This document shows positions 1-6,679 of a DNA stretch of 64,000 nt, piece by piece. The first letter of the stretch is position 1, and each line of letters starts with the position of its first letter. Source of the DNA: Anaerolineae bacterium (lineage in GTDB: Bacteria > Chloroflexota > Anaerolineae > DUEN01); assembly GCA_025060615.1 (NCBI GenBank), contig JANXBS010000008.1, positions 85,129 to 149,128 of the forward strand, written 5' to 3'. Below the pieces are notes generated by a model. The model worked only from the letters and a program-made list of their open reading frames with translations, was not told where the DNA came from and made no database searches. Both the position numbers and the translations under genes were made by a program.

Positions 1-751
1 CCGTGCCGACGATCGTGAAGCCGTAACGGTCGGCGAAGTACCCGAAGGACTCGTGATTGGTCACCAGCAATCGACGCTCCGGCGGGATGGTCGCCACCTG
101 CGCCAGGATCCATTGGTGGAGCTCGTTCAGCTCGGCGATATAGGCTGCCGCGTTAGCCACGTAGACCGCCTTGCCGGCCGGATCGGCCTGGCTCAAGCCA
201 TCACGAATGTTCTCTACATATTTGATAACCAACACCGGGTCGAGCCAGAAGTGCGGGTCCCCTTCGCGATGGTGATGTGCATACTCCTCTTCCTGCGCAG
301 GCTCAGGCGTCGCTTCTCCGGAGTGGCCATCGCGTTCGTGTTCATGTTCATGTGCTATTTCGCTAGCGCCTGGTTCACGCATGGCAAGGCCGGCCGAGGC
401 CGTGATGACTAGCCGTTCGCCGTCCACATTCTTCAACACCCTCTCCAGCCATCCCTCGAATCCGGCGCCATTGACGATCAGCACCTGGCTTGCGGCGATC
501 CTGGCCACGTCCTGCGGTGTAGGTTCAAAGGCATGCGGATCTAGGCCAATCGGAATCAGTGAGGCAACCGTGAGACGGTCGCCGGCTACATTTTGCGCGA
601 TGTCGGCTAGGAAGGTCGTAACGGCCAGAACTTGAAGCCCAGGCTGGCCAGAGACAGGCGCAACTGGTGAGGGCGTGGGCACCACACAGCCCGCTAACAC
701 TGCTAGCCCTAGCGCAACGAGGAGCCCCCTCAAAATCCACAAGCGAGTCAT
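1..751 (-). CDS. znuA: Zinc/manganese ABC transporter substrate-binding lipoprotein (ZnuA-like), 3' end outside window
   Basis: The reverse strand from ATG at 751 reads open for 250 codons to the window edge, so the C-terminus is missing. It begins with a lipoprotein signal peptide ending in a lipobox (LAGC, Cys22). The mature part has the cluster A-1 metal-binding pattern: VTTFLADIAQNVAGD, GLDPHAFEPTPQDV (first metal His), a histidine/acid-rich loop (AHEHEHERDGH and AHHHREGDPHFWLDP) and TNHESFGYFADRYG near the cut end. The His-rich loop is typical of zinc-type members. The ATG follows GGAGG at a good distance. A perfect Fur-family palindrome lies 20 bp upstream, and the Fur-family regulator is the next gene upstream on the same strand, which fits metal-repressed uptake. 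The permease and ATPase would lie beyond position 1. Zinc versus manganese is inferred only from the His loop. Confidence 0.9.
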   Translation of the reverse strand, partial: MTRLWILRGLLVALGLAVLAGCVVPTPSPVAPVSGQPGLQVLAVTTFLADIAQNVAGDRLTVASLIPIGLDPHAFEPTPQDVARIAASQVLIVNGAGFEGWLERVLKNVDGERLVITASAGLAMREPGASEIAHEHEHERDGHSGEATPEPAQEEEYAHHHREGDPHFWLDPVLVIKYVENIRDGLSQADPAGKAVYVANAAAYIAELNELHQWILAQVATIPPERRLLVTNHESFGYFADRYGFTIVGT

Positions 752-770
752 GAGTTTTGCCTCCCAGAAA

Positions 771-785
771 TGATAACAGTTATCA
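771..785. promoter_or_regulatory. Fur/Zur-family operator (perfect 7-1-7 palindrome)
   Basis: TGATAACAGTTATCA is a perfect 7-1-7 inverted repeat, the classic Fur-family box layout (compare TGATAATNATTATCA of Bacillus Fur-type sites). It lies 20 bp upstream of the znuA-like start and downstream of the Fur-family gene, so a dimer bound here would block znuA transcription. The sequence is seen directly; which regulator binds it is inferred from adjacency. Confidence 0.75.
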
Positions 786-943
786 ATTTTTATTCGAATT
801 TTTGCGGCTCGGCATACCCGAACCGCTATATAGAAAACTCATTCTGGATAACAAAGGCCAACCGCCACTAATCCGCTGAAAGGCGCGGCTTTGCTTTCGA
901 TGTCAGACAATCAAAACGTTCCCAGCAGAGAGGGCGTGCGCCA

Positions 944-1471
944 TCAGCCGTCCTGCATCGTCTCGATCTGACAGTCGGGGCACAACCCGAACATCTCCAG
1001 CCAGTGCTCGCGCACCGAATAACCGGTCTGCGCTTCAACGGCAGCGATAACCGTTTCAATATCACAACCAGCGAACTCAGCCGCACGACGGCAACGTTGA
1101 CAGATCACATGATGGCTATGCCGCTGCGCCATGCGATCCACCGTCTGCGACTCCATGTCTTCTTGCTCAATACCGGCCGAGCTGAGCACATAGGTGCTAC
1201 ATCCCTCATCCAGGTGCAACTTTCGCACTAGGCCCAGTTCGCTCAAGATCTCTAGCGTCCGGTAAACGGTGACCAATCCTAGGCTCGGCTGATGGATGCG
1301 CCCTAGGGCTAACAAGCGCGCGGGGGTCGCCTGGCCGCCAGCTTCACACAATGCCTCCAACACCGCGCGCCGCGCACGCGTGTTGGAATACCCAGCGCGC
1401 ACAATCACTGCTAATAGATCTTCTACCGTACAGCTTCCAACCCCATATCGGTAATCTCTTTCAATTTTCAC
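944..1471 (-). CDS. Fur-family metal-dependent transcriptional regulator (probable Zur)
   Basis: A 175-residue protein with the Fur layout. The N-terminal winged helix includes NTRARRAVLEAL and the recognition-helix region GLVTVYRTLEILSELGLV. The C-terminal dimerisation domain has HSHHVICQRCRRAAEF (regulatory His cluster plus CxxC) and a second CxxC (LCPDC) near the end, the usual structural zinc site. A roughly 20-residue N-terminal extension precedes the conserved start of the domain, so a shorter start is possible. It lies 192 bp upstream of the znuA-like gene, with a perfect Fur-type palindrome between them. A zinc-sensing (Zur) role is therefore likely, but Fur or Mur specificity cannot be told from sequence alone. 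Confidence 0.88.
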   Translation of the reverse strand: MKIERDYRYGVGSCTVEDLLAVIVRAGYSNTRARRAVLEALCEAGGQATPARLLALGRIHQPSLGLVTVYRTLEILSELGLVRKLHLDEGCSTYVLSSAGIEQEDMESQTVDRMAQRHSHHVICQRCRRAAEFAGCDIETVIAAVEAQTGYSVREHWLEMFGLCPDCQIETMQDG

Positions 1472-1705
1472 GGCGTCATTCTACCACTATTGCCTTTGGC
1501 TGTCAATTGATCGAGGGTTTGTGTACCTAGAAGGCGGCTTTCTGTGATATTCGCCTATTGAGGCTAAGATAGCACACCCATGGCGTTATTGCGAATTACA
1601 GCCCCCTCAGTACGCTTATGACAAATGTTGCTCGCGTTCGATTTCCTTAGTCGGAGAAGCTTGCCATATTCACTCGCAATATTTCGCCTTTCGCTGCGCA
1701 GCGCA

Positions 1706-2359
1706 TCAGGGGTCACACAGGTAATAGGTCATCCGTTGCAAGCTGGCCACGGGATCAATGTTCTGAACTCGTACGCCAGGTGGCACGTTCAGCGTGATCG
1801 GGGCATAATTTAGGATGGCGCGGATGCCCGATCGCACTAGGATATCCGCAACCTCTTGCGCTGCCGAAGCCGGCACGGCGATCACGGCGATTTGCCATTC
1901 GTGCTCTCGGATCGCTTGCGGCATATCTTTGACGTCTTGCACGACTAGCTGGCCCACCGGTTGATGGATCTTGGCGGGGTCATTATCGAACACAGCCGCA
2001 ATCTTGAACCCTCTACCCACGAACCCGCCGTAGTTGGCAATGGCATGTCCCAGGTTGCCCGCGCCCACCAACACGACCTCCCACACCTTGTCCACGTGCA
2101 GGATCTCGCGCAGCTTATTGCGCAGGAAAGTGATGTGATATCCTGTGCCCTGTTTTCCGAATTCCCCGAAGTGGGAAAGGTCCTTACGGATCTGAGCGGA
2201 GCTAATGCCCAAGCGATCGCCTAGCTCCTGAGAGGATGTGATCTCTCGACCCTCCGCTGCTAAGTGGTTCAACGCTTGCAGGTAAATAGGCAGCCTGCCG
2301 ATGACAATATCCGGGATTTCATCCTTGGCCACGAACGCCACCTCCTTTCCGACCTGCAA
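1706..2359 (-). CDS. rex: Redox-sensing transcriptional repressor Rex
   Basis: 217 residues with full Rex architecture. The N-terminal winged helix starts at [16 protein letters not shown] and contains [20 protein letters not shown], the signature DNA-recognition helix. A Rossmann NAD(H)-binding domain follows with [11 protein letters not shown] and VFDNDPAKI, and the C-terminus contains [11 protein letters not shown] and a swapped-helix region. Rex senses the NADH/NAD+ ratio and represses fermentation and respiration genes when NADH is low. The gene stands alone here. No clear Rex operator (TTGTGAA-type palindrome) was found in its own upstream region, so autoregulation is not supported. The first dozen residues are not conserved in the family, and an internal start is possible. 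Confidence 0.93.
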   Translation of the reverse strand: MQVGKEVAFVAKDEIPDIVIGRLPIYLQALNHLAAEGREITSSQELGDRLGISSAQIRKDLSHFGEFGKQGTGYHITFLRNKLREILHVDKVWEVVLVGAGNLGHAIANYGGFVGRGFKIAAVFDNDPAKIHQPVGQLVVQDVKDMPQAIREHEWQIAVIAVPASAAQEVADILVRSGIRAILNYAPITLNVPPGVRVQNIDPVASLQRMTYYLCDP

Positions 2360-2451
2360 AGGTCTCGTCCTAAGTTATTCTGTTTTTGAGAACACTTATC
2401 TTTTATATTAACACGATCTGAAAAGGCAGGCAACTTTACCCCGTTTGCCGT

Positions 2452-2480
2452 TTGCTTTGGCGCACATTTGCATGTATAAT
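2452..2480 (+). promoter_or_regulatory. Sigma-70-like promoter for the BpsA-SpeD leader
   Basis: TTGCTT at 2452-2457, a 17-bp spacer, then TATAAT at 2475-2480. Transcription would start near 2487 and give a leader of about 290 nt before the ATG at 2776. The -10 is perfect and the -35 matches 4 of 6. Confidence 0.55.
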
Positions 2481-2486
2481 TGTTCT

Positions 2487-2775
2487 GTATGCCGGCTCGT
2501 CTTCGATGAGCCCCAGCAGCGGCGTGTCAAGCGCCACATAGGATGAATTCAACCGAATAGGCAGCCGTTCCAGCTTAAGGCATACATCGAATGTTAAACG
2601 ATGATGCCGGGTGAAGGAGCTGTGCTGCCTATTTCTTTGCTGCGAGCAGATGATGCGATGTCGGTGCTGGCTACAGCCCTCGGGCACCTTAAGCCGCCTG
2701 GGGAGGAAGCAACCTCCTCTAAGTGAAATCTAAGTGGCACGCTAAACCAGATTCCGGGGAAAGGAGGTGACTTCT
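2487..2775 (+). ncRNA. Structured leader RNA upstream of the polyamine fusion gene (candidate riboswitch or sRNA)
   Basis: No convincing gene lies in this stretch, but it folds strongly by eye. 2556-2565 (AATAGGCAGC) pairs perfectly with 2624-2633. Inside that, 2571-2575 (CAGCT) pairs with 2618-2622, 2579-2583 (GGCAT) with 2604-2608, and 2585-2589 (CATCG) with 2599-2603. This makes one long imperfect hairpin with a 9-nt apical loop. A UUCG-type hairpin precedes it near 2493-2511 (GGCTC...GAGCC), followed by a small GGCG/CGCC hairpin. A GGTGC/GCACC stem and a GGAGG/CCTCC hairpin follow before the ribosome-binding site. The placement between a promoter and a SAM-decarboxylase gene suggests a regulatory leader. 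It does not match riboswitches, 6S, SRP or RNase P RNA as I recall them. The exact ends are guesses. Confidence 0.5.
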
Positions 2776-4284
2776 ATGTTGACCCTGAGACATCCAGAGT
2801 TGGCCCGGCTTTTGCGAGCCATCATACGAGAGGGAGATCCCTGGCAAGTGGCCGGCACGGCTGGCCCTCCCTTTCCACGGGTGGTCGAAGGGATCCATCA
2901 GTTGTTGGATATCGGAGCAATTCGCTTCGATGGCCAGCAGCTTATCCTCACAGAGACGGGTCAGGCTTTGGCCCAGGACCTAGGTGTGACCGTTGTCCCG
3001 CGCGCGACCTGCACCGTATGCCAGGGCTCTGGGATCGAGTTGAGCTTTCTAGAGGACATAGGCCGGCGATATGAGCAACTGGTCAGGGATCGTCCTCGGC
3101 CGTTAGCCACCTACGATCAAGGCTATCTGACGACGGACTCGGTCATGCGGCGAGTGGCCTTGATGATTGCTCAAGGGGATGTCGAGGGGAAGGACATCGC
3201 AGTACTGGGTGACGACGACCTGGCCAGCATCGCCCTGACGTTGACCGGATTGCCTCGCTCAGTAGCAGTCGTTGAGATTGATCAACGGCTCTGCCAGTTC
3301 ATCGAACAAAAGGCTCGCTCCGCAGGCCTGCCCATTACGGTATACTGTCGCAGCCTGACCGATCTTCTCCCTCAGGAACTGCTGAAGCGATTTGACGCGT
3401 TCCTGACCGATCCTACCGAGACCGAGCAGGGGCTGCTGCTGTTCCTGGAGAAGGGGTTCATGTGTCTGAAGCCCGGCGAGGGCCATGCTGGGTATTTCGG
3501 GATCACCCGAATCGAGGCCGGTATGGGCAAGTGGCATGTCTGGCAGCGCGAGCTACTCAGTCGCCATGCAATCGCCTTTACCCACGTCCTTCCTAATTTC
3601 AGCCTCTATGCTAACTGGGAGGAGCCGGAGGAACAGCCCATCCCAGATTTGCCTCCCTTTGCGCATCGCTCACCGGTCCCATGGTACCGCTCCACCTTCT
3701 GCCGGGTAGAGACGCTATCTGAGTTCCAACCGCCGTCTGATTTTACGATGGAGATCGGCCAAGAACTCTATAAGGACGAAGAGGTCTTAGATGTGGTCTG
3801 GCGCAGCCCAAATGCAGACAAAAGGCCGTTGGGCTCGGCGATGACGTCCACTCCGACGCCTTTCCCCACCAACTTGACGCTGGGCCGCCACATCATCGCC
3901 GACTTCTGGAAATGTCGGAATCCAGAGCCTTTGCGCTATCTCAAGCAGGTGCTGGAACACGCCGTGCAGCAAGCGGGGGTCACTTTGTTGAACTTGAAGA
4001 CCCATCGCTTCGTGCCCGATGGCTTTTCCGCTCTAGCACTGCTGGCCGAGTCTCATATCTCCATTCACGCATGGCCTGAGCATGCCTATGTCGCCGTGGA
4101 TGTCTTCACTTGCGGGAACGCCGACCCGGAGATAGTCATCGAGGCCCTCAAAGAGTACCTCCAACCGACCGAGTCTACCCAACTCGCCCTAGAACGCGGC
4201 CTAGGTCCTTTGCGGGTGACATCCGCCTTACCTCAGGAAGCCGAGGGCGCTCGCTCAGATTCGCCGATTGCGTTGAGGGCCTGA
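2776..4284 (+). CDS. Fusion of BpsA-like branched-polyamine synthase (DUF43-type) and S-adenosylmethionine decarboxylase (SpeD)
   Basis: 502 residues from ATG at 2776, preceded by AAGGAGGTG; a GTG nine bases upstream is part of that ribosome-binding site. Residues 1 to about 345 resemble N4-bis(aminopropyl)spermidine synthase: a winged-helix start, a CxxC, TYDQGYLTTDSV, the acidic GDDDLAS motif (Asp146-148) and TDPTETEQG near residue 212. Residues from about 365 form a complete bacterial/archaeal SpeD: LGRHIIADFWKC, AESHISIHAWPEHAYVAVD and FTCG. Ser426 is the expected self-cleavage site that becomes the pyruvoyl group. SpeD makes decarboxylated SAM, the aminopropyl donor that the N-terminal domain would use, so the fusion links donor synthesis to its consumption. 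Self-processing would split the chain inside the SpeD part and leave the synthase on the beta fragment. Confidence 0.88.
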   Translation: MLTLRHPELARLLRAIIREGDPWQVAGTAGPPFPRVVEGIHQLLDIGAIRFDGQQLILTETGQALAQDLGVTVVPRATCTVCQGSGIELSFLEDIGRRYEQLVRDRPRPLATYDQGYLTTDSVMRRVALMIAQGDVEGKDIAVLGDDDLASIALTLTGLPRSVAVVEIDQRLCQFIEQKARSAGLPITVYCRSLTDLLPQELLKRFDAFLTDPTETEQGLLLFLEKGFMCLKPGEGHAGYFGITRIEAGMGKWHVWQRELLSRHAIAFTHVLPNFSLYANWEEPEEQPIPDLPPFAHRSPVPWYRSTFCRVETLSEFQPPSDFTMEIGQELYKDEEVLDVVWRSPNADKRPLGSAMTSTPTPFPTNLTLGRHIIADFWKCRNPEPLRYLKQVLEHAVQQAGVTLLNLKTHRFVPDGFSALALLAESHISIHAWPEHAYVAVDVFTCGNADPEIVIEALKEYLQPTESTQLALERGLGPLRVTSALPQEAEGARSDSPIALRA

Positions 4285-4333
4285 ATTCGCCGGCTTCTCG
4301 GCGGTATGCCGAGTGAACAACGAAGAGACGTGG

Positions 4334-4370
4334 AAAACACAAGGGCGCGCTTGGTGCGCCCTTGTGTTTT
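4334..4370. terminator. Bidirectional intrinsic terminator
   Basis: A perfect 15-bp stem (4334-4348 with 4356-4370) and a 7-nt loop. The stem carries A4 at its base on one side and T4 on the other, so it works in both directions. It separates the convergent BpsA-SpeD gene and DegT aminotransferase gene. Confidence 0.85.
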
Positions 4371-4404
4371 GATAAATCATGTCATCGCGACGAAGAGAGA
4401 TCAG

Positions 4405-5643
4405 TTAAGCGCCCTTGGACACCTGTTCTGGCTCTAGCAGCCGCAATACTTTTGCGGCAGCCTCTACGATGCTGTCCATGTCAGCCCGGGTGCCCAGTAG
4501 CATATTCTGTCCCAGCCACACCGCTTCCTCATAACAGGCTCGCTCCGCTACCGGGCAGGGGCGATGCAGCCGCTCGATCTCGCCGAGATCCCGCCCAACC
4601 CAGCGCAGGTTATCTGCAGTGCCGCGGCGCACCGCGTTGGTAGCATACAGCGGCACATATCCGGGCGCACAAGGGATGCCTTCCGCCTTCATCGCCTCGA
4701 TAAAGGCCTCACGTTTGGCGCCGCGGGCTAGACGAGCGTCGTAGCGGAAGATGAAAAGATGCCACGCGTGCTGAGTAACCCGAGGATCACGGGCGAGCGG
4801 GCGAAGTCCGATCTCGGCCAACTTTTGGCTCAGATAGCGGGCGTTCTCCTCCCGGCGAGCGCTCTGCTCCTCCAGGCGTGTCATCTGGGCCAGCAAGATC
4901 GCCGCCTGCCACTGCGACATCCGATAATTGCCGCCCCAATTCTCGTGCTGATACCACGCCCCCTCGCGGACCCGTCCCACATTGTGAATAGACCAACAGC
5001 GCTCGGCTAACTCGGCATTGTCGGTGAGGATGATTCCTCCCTCGCCGGCGTTCAGATTCTTGCTAGATTGGAAGCTGAAGGTGCCCATATCGCCAATGGC
5101 TCCAACGCGCCGGCCACGCCAGGAGGCAGCATGCGCCTGGGCGGCGTCTTCGATCAGAACGAGTCCGTGGCGACGCGCCAGCGCAGACAAAGCGTCTAGA
5201 TCCGCCGGACAGCCGCCAATGTGGACGGCGATGATCGCTCTGGTGCGTTCGGTGATCTGTGCCTCGGCCGCCTCAGGCGAGAGGTTGTACGTCTCCGGGT
5301 CAATGTCAGCAAAGACAGGCAACGCCCCCAGGGCCAGACAGGCGGTCGCAGTGGCCACGAAAGTGTAAGGCGGAATGACTACCTCGTCACCTGGCCCCAC
5401 GCCCGCAGCGCGCAGCGCAATCTCCAGGGCCGCTGTGCCATTGGTCACGCACACGCCATAGCGGGCATCTTGAAACCTGGCGAAAGCCGCCTCGAACTCA
5501 GCGATTTTGTCACCGCCGATCCCCCATCGGCCCGAATGTAACACCTCCAATAGCGCTTGCTCCTCTTCCTTCCCCCACACCGGCCAGCGAGGGAAGGGCT
5601 CGGTGCGGACGGGAGTGCCACCGTGAATTGCCAGCTTGTCCAT
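4405..5643 (-). CDS. DegT/DnrJ/EryC1/StrS-family sugar aminotransferase
   Basis: 412 residues, fold-type I PLP enzyme of the sugar aminotransferase family. It has LAIHGGTPVRTEPFPRWP at the N-terminus, the TNGTAALEIAL phosphate-binding region, IEDAAQAHAASW (Asp166, pyridine-nitrogen contact) and SFQSSKNLNAGEGG with Lys195 as the Schiff-base lysine. The long form with a LAIHGGTP start is typical of the AHBA-synthase/StsC-like branch. It transfers an amino group to a keto-sugar nucleotide or related cyclitol; the substrate cannot be read from sequence. It is the last gene of a minus-strand run (GT2, GT4, flippase, DUF2079, SDR, this gene), with 33 bp to the SDR start codon side. A strong terminator closes the unit. 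Confidence 0.9.
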   Translation of the reverse strand: MDKLAIHGGTPVRTEPFPRWPVWGKEEEQALLEVLHSGRWGIGGDKIAEFEAAFARFQDARYGVCVTNGTAALEIALRAAGVGPGDEVVIPPYTFVATATACLALGALPVFADIDPETYNLSPEAAEAQITERTRAIIAVHIGGCPADLDALSALARRHGLVLIEDAAQAHAASWRGRRVGAIGDMGTFSFQSSKNLNAGEGGIILTDNAELAERCWSIHNVGRVREGAWYQHENWGGNYRMSQWQAAILLAQMTRLEEQSARREENARYLSQKLAEIGLRPLARDPRVTQHAWHLFIFRYDARLARGAKREAFIEAMKAEGIPCAPGYVPLYATNAVRRGTADNLRWVGRDLGEIERLHRPCPVAERACYEEAVWLGQNMLLGTRADMDSIVEAAAKVLRLLEPEQVSKGA

Positions 5644-5676
5644 ATGTCACCTCTTAACGCGGAAGATGAATTCGGT

Positions 5677-6669
5677 TTACCAATAGTGTCGCCAATGCTC
5701 CTGGTAATACGCGATCGTCCGCGCCAACCCCTCCCGCAAGGGAACAGTCGGCCGCCAGCCTAGCGCTGCCTCAATGCGCGCATAGCTAGAATAGACGTCG
5801 CCGATATCAATGCGCTTGCGCTCCTCCGGCCAGGGCACCAGGCGAATGGAGCCTTGTCCGGCGATCTCGATGATCATGCGGGCCAGATCTAATAGGCTGA
5901 TGGGCTCAAGCCCACCCAGGTTGTACACCTGCCCGTCCGTCTCTGGACAGGCCCCTACACGCAGGAAGGCGTCTACCACGTCGTCCACGTAACATAGATC
6001 CCGGCGCTGTCGGCCATCGCCATAGATCTCGATCTCCTTACCCTCTACTGCCAACCGGATGAACCAGGCGATGAACCCCTGCCGATTGTGTTTCATCAGT
6101 TGGCGCGGGCCGTAGGTGTTGGTGAGGCGAAGTGAGGTGGTATGCAAACCATAGGCGGTGTGGTAAACGATATGGTACCACTCGCCGGCCAGCTTGTTGA
6201 CCCCATTGATATCCATCGGGTGCTGCAGATGATGCTCATCTAACGGGAGATAGTCCGGTTTGCCATATTGCTGGCGGGTCCCAGCGTAAACGATTTTGAT
6301 GTCGGGATTCTCGTGCCGACATGCCTCTAGGATGGACAATTGACTGCGGGCGTTGATCTCCAGGTCCGTGAAGGGGTCCCGCATCGAGTCCAGATGGCTG
6401 ACCTGGCCTGCCAGGTTGAAGAGGACATCCTGCCCTTGCACGAGCGCGCGCATTGAGTAAGGGTCTCGTACGTCGGCAATGTTGACGCGCAGGCGATCCT
6501 CGTAGCCGGCGATATTGAACCAGTTGCCGCCGTAGTCAGGGATCAACGAATCCACCAGCAACACTTGCGCGCCCAGATCCACCAGCCGCCGGCCTAAGTT
6601 TGAGCCAATGAAGCCCAGCCCGCCGGTGATCAACACCCGTTTTCCAGCGTAGAAGCTCAAATAGTCCAT
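5677..6669 (-). CDS. NAD-dependent nucleotide-sugar epimerase/dehydratase (extended SDR) lacking the usual catalytic Tyr
   Basis: 330 residues from ATG at 6669, 11 bp after the stop of the upstream gene; longer starts would run into that gene. The Rossmann motif is VLITGGLGFIGSN (residues 12-24), followed by a cofactor-binding acidic residue in LLVDS and NLAGQVSH. Where extended SDRs carry YxxxK, this protein reads INGVNKLAGE: Asn155 replaces Tyr and Lys159 is kept. Thr131 (AGTRQQYG) stands at the Ser/Thr position. RLTNTYGPR and DLCYVDDVVDAF are intact. The fold suggests 4,6-dehydratase, epimerase or UDP-xylose-synthase-like chemistry, but the Tyr-to-Asn change makes the reaction uncertain. 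It sits inside the glycan operon. I recall similar DxNGxNK sequences elsewhere, so it may be a subfamily trait and not damage. Confidence 0.85.
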   Translation of the reverse strand: MDYLSFYAGKRVLITGGLGFIGSNLGRRLVDLGAQVLLVDSLIPDYGGNWFNIAGYEDRLRVNIADVRDPYSMRALVQGQDVLFNLAGQVSHLDSMRDPFTDLEINARSQLSILEACRHENPDIKIVYAGTRQQYGKPDYLPLDEHHLQHPMDINGVNKLAGEWYHIVYHTAYGLHTTSLRLTNTYGPRQLMKHNRQGFIAWFIRLAVEGKEIEIYGDGRQRRDLCYVDDVVDAFLRVGACPETDGQVYNLGGLEPISLLDLARMIIEIAGQGSIRLVPWPEERKRIDIGDVYSSYARIEAALGWRPTVPLREGLARTIAYYQEHWRHYW

Positions 6670-6679
6670 GCCCTTCGCC

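Noticed and set aside
2436..2687. Minus-strand 83-codon frame in the speD leader
   Set aside because: Composition is not protein-like, no ribosome-binding site, and the sequence is better explained as a plus-strand structured leader.
2487..2775. Leader read as 6S RNA, SRP RNA, tmRNA or RNase P RNA
   Set aside because: The GGAGGAAGCA piece recalls the SRP loop, but the partner strand is missing. No tmRNA tag frame, RNase P P4 motif or 6S central bubble could be fitted.
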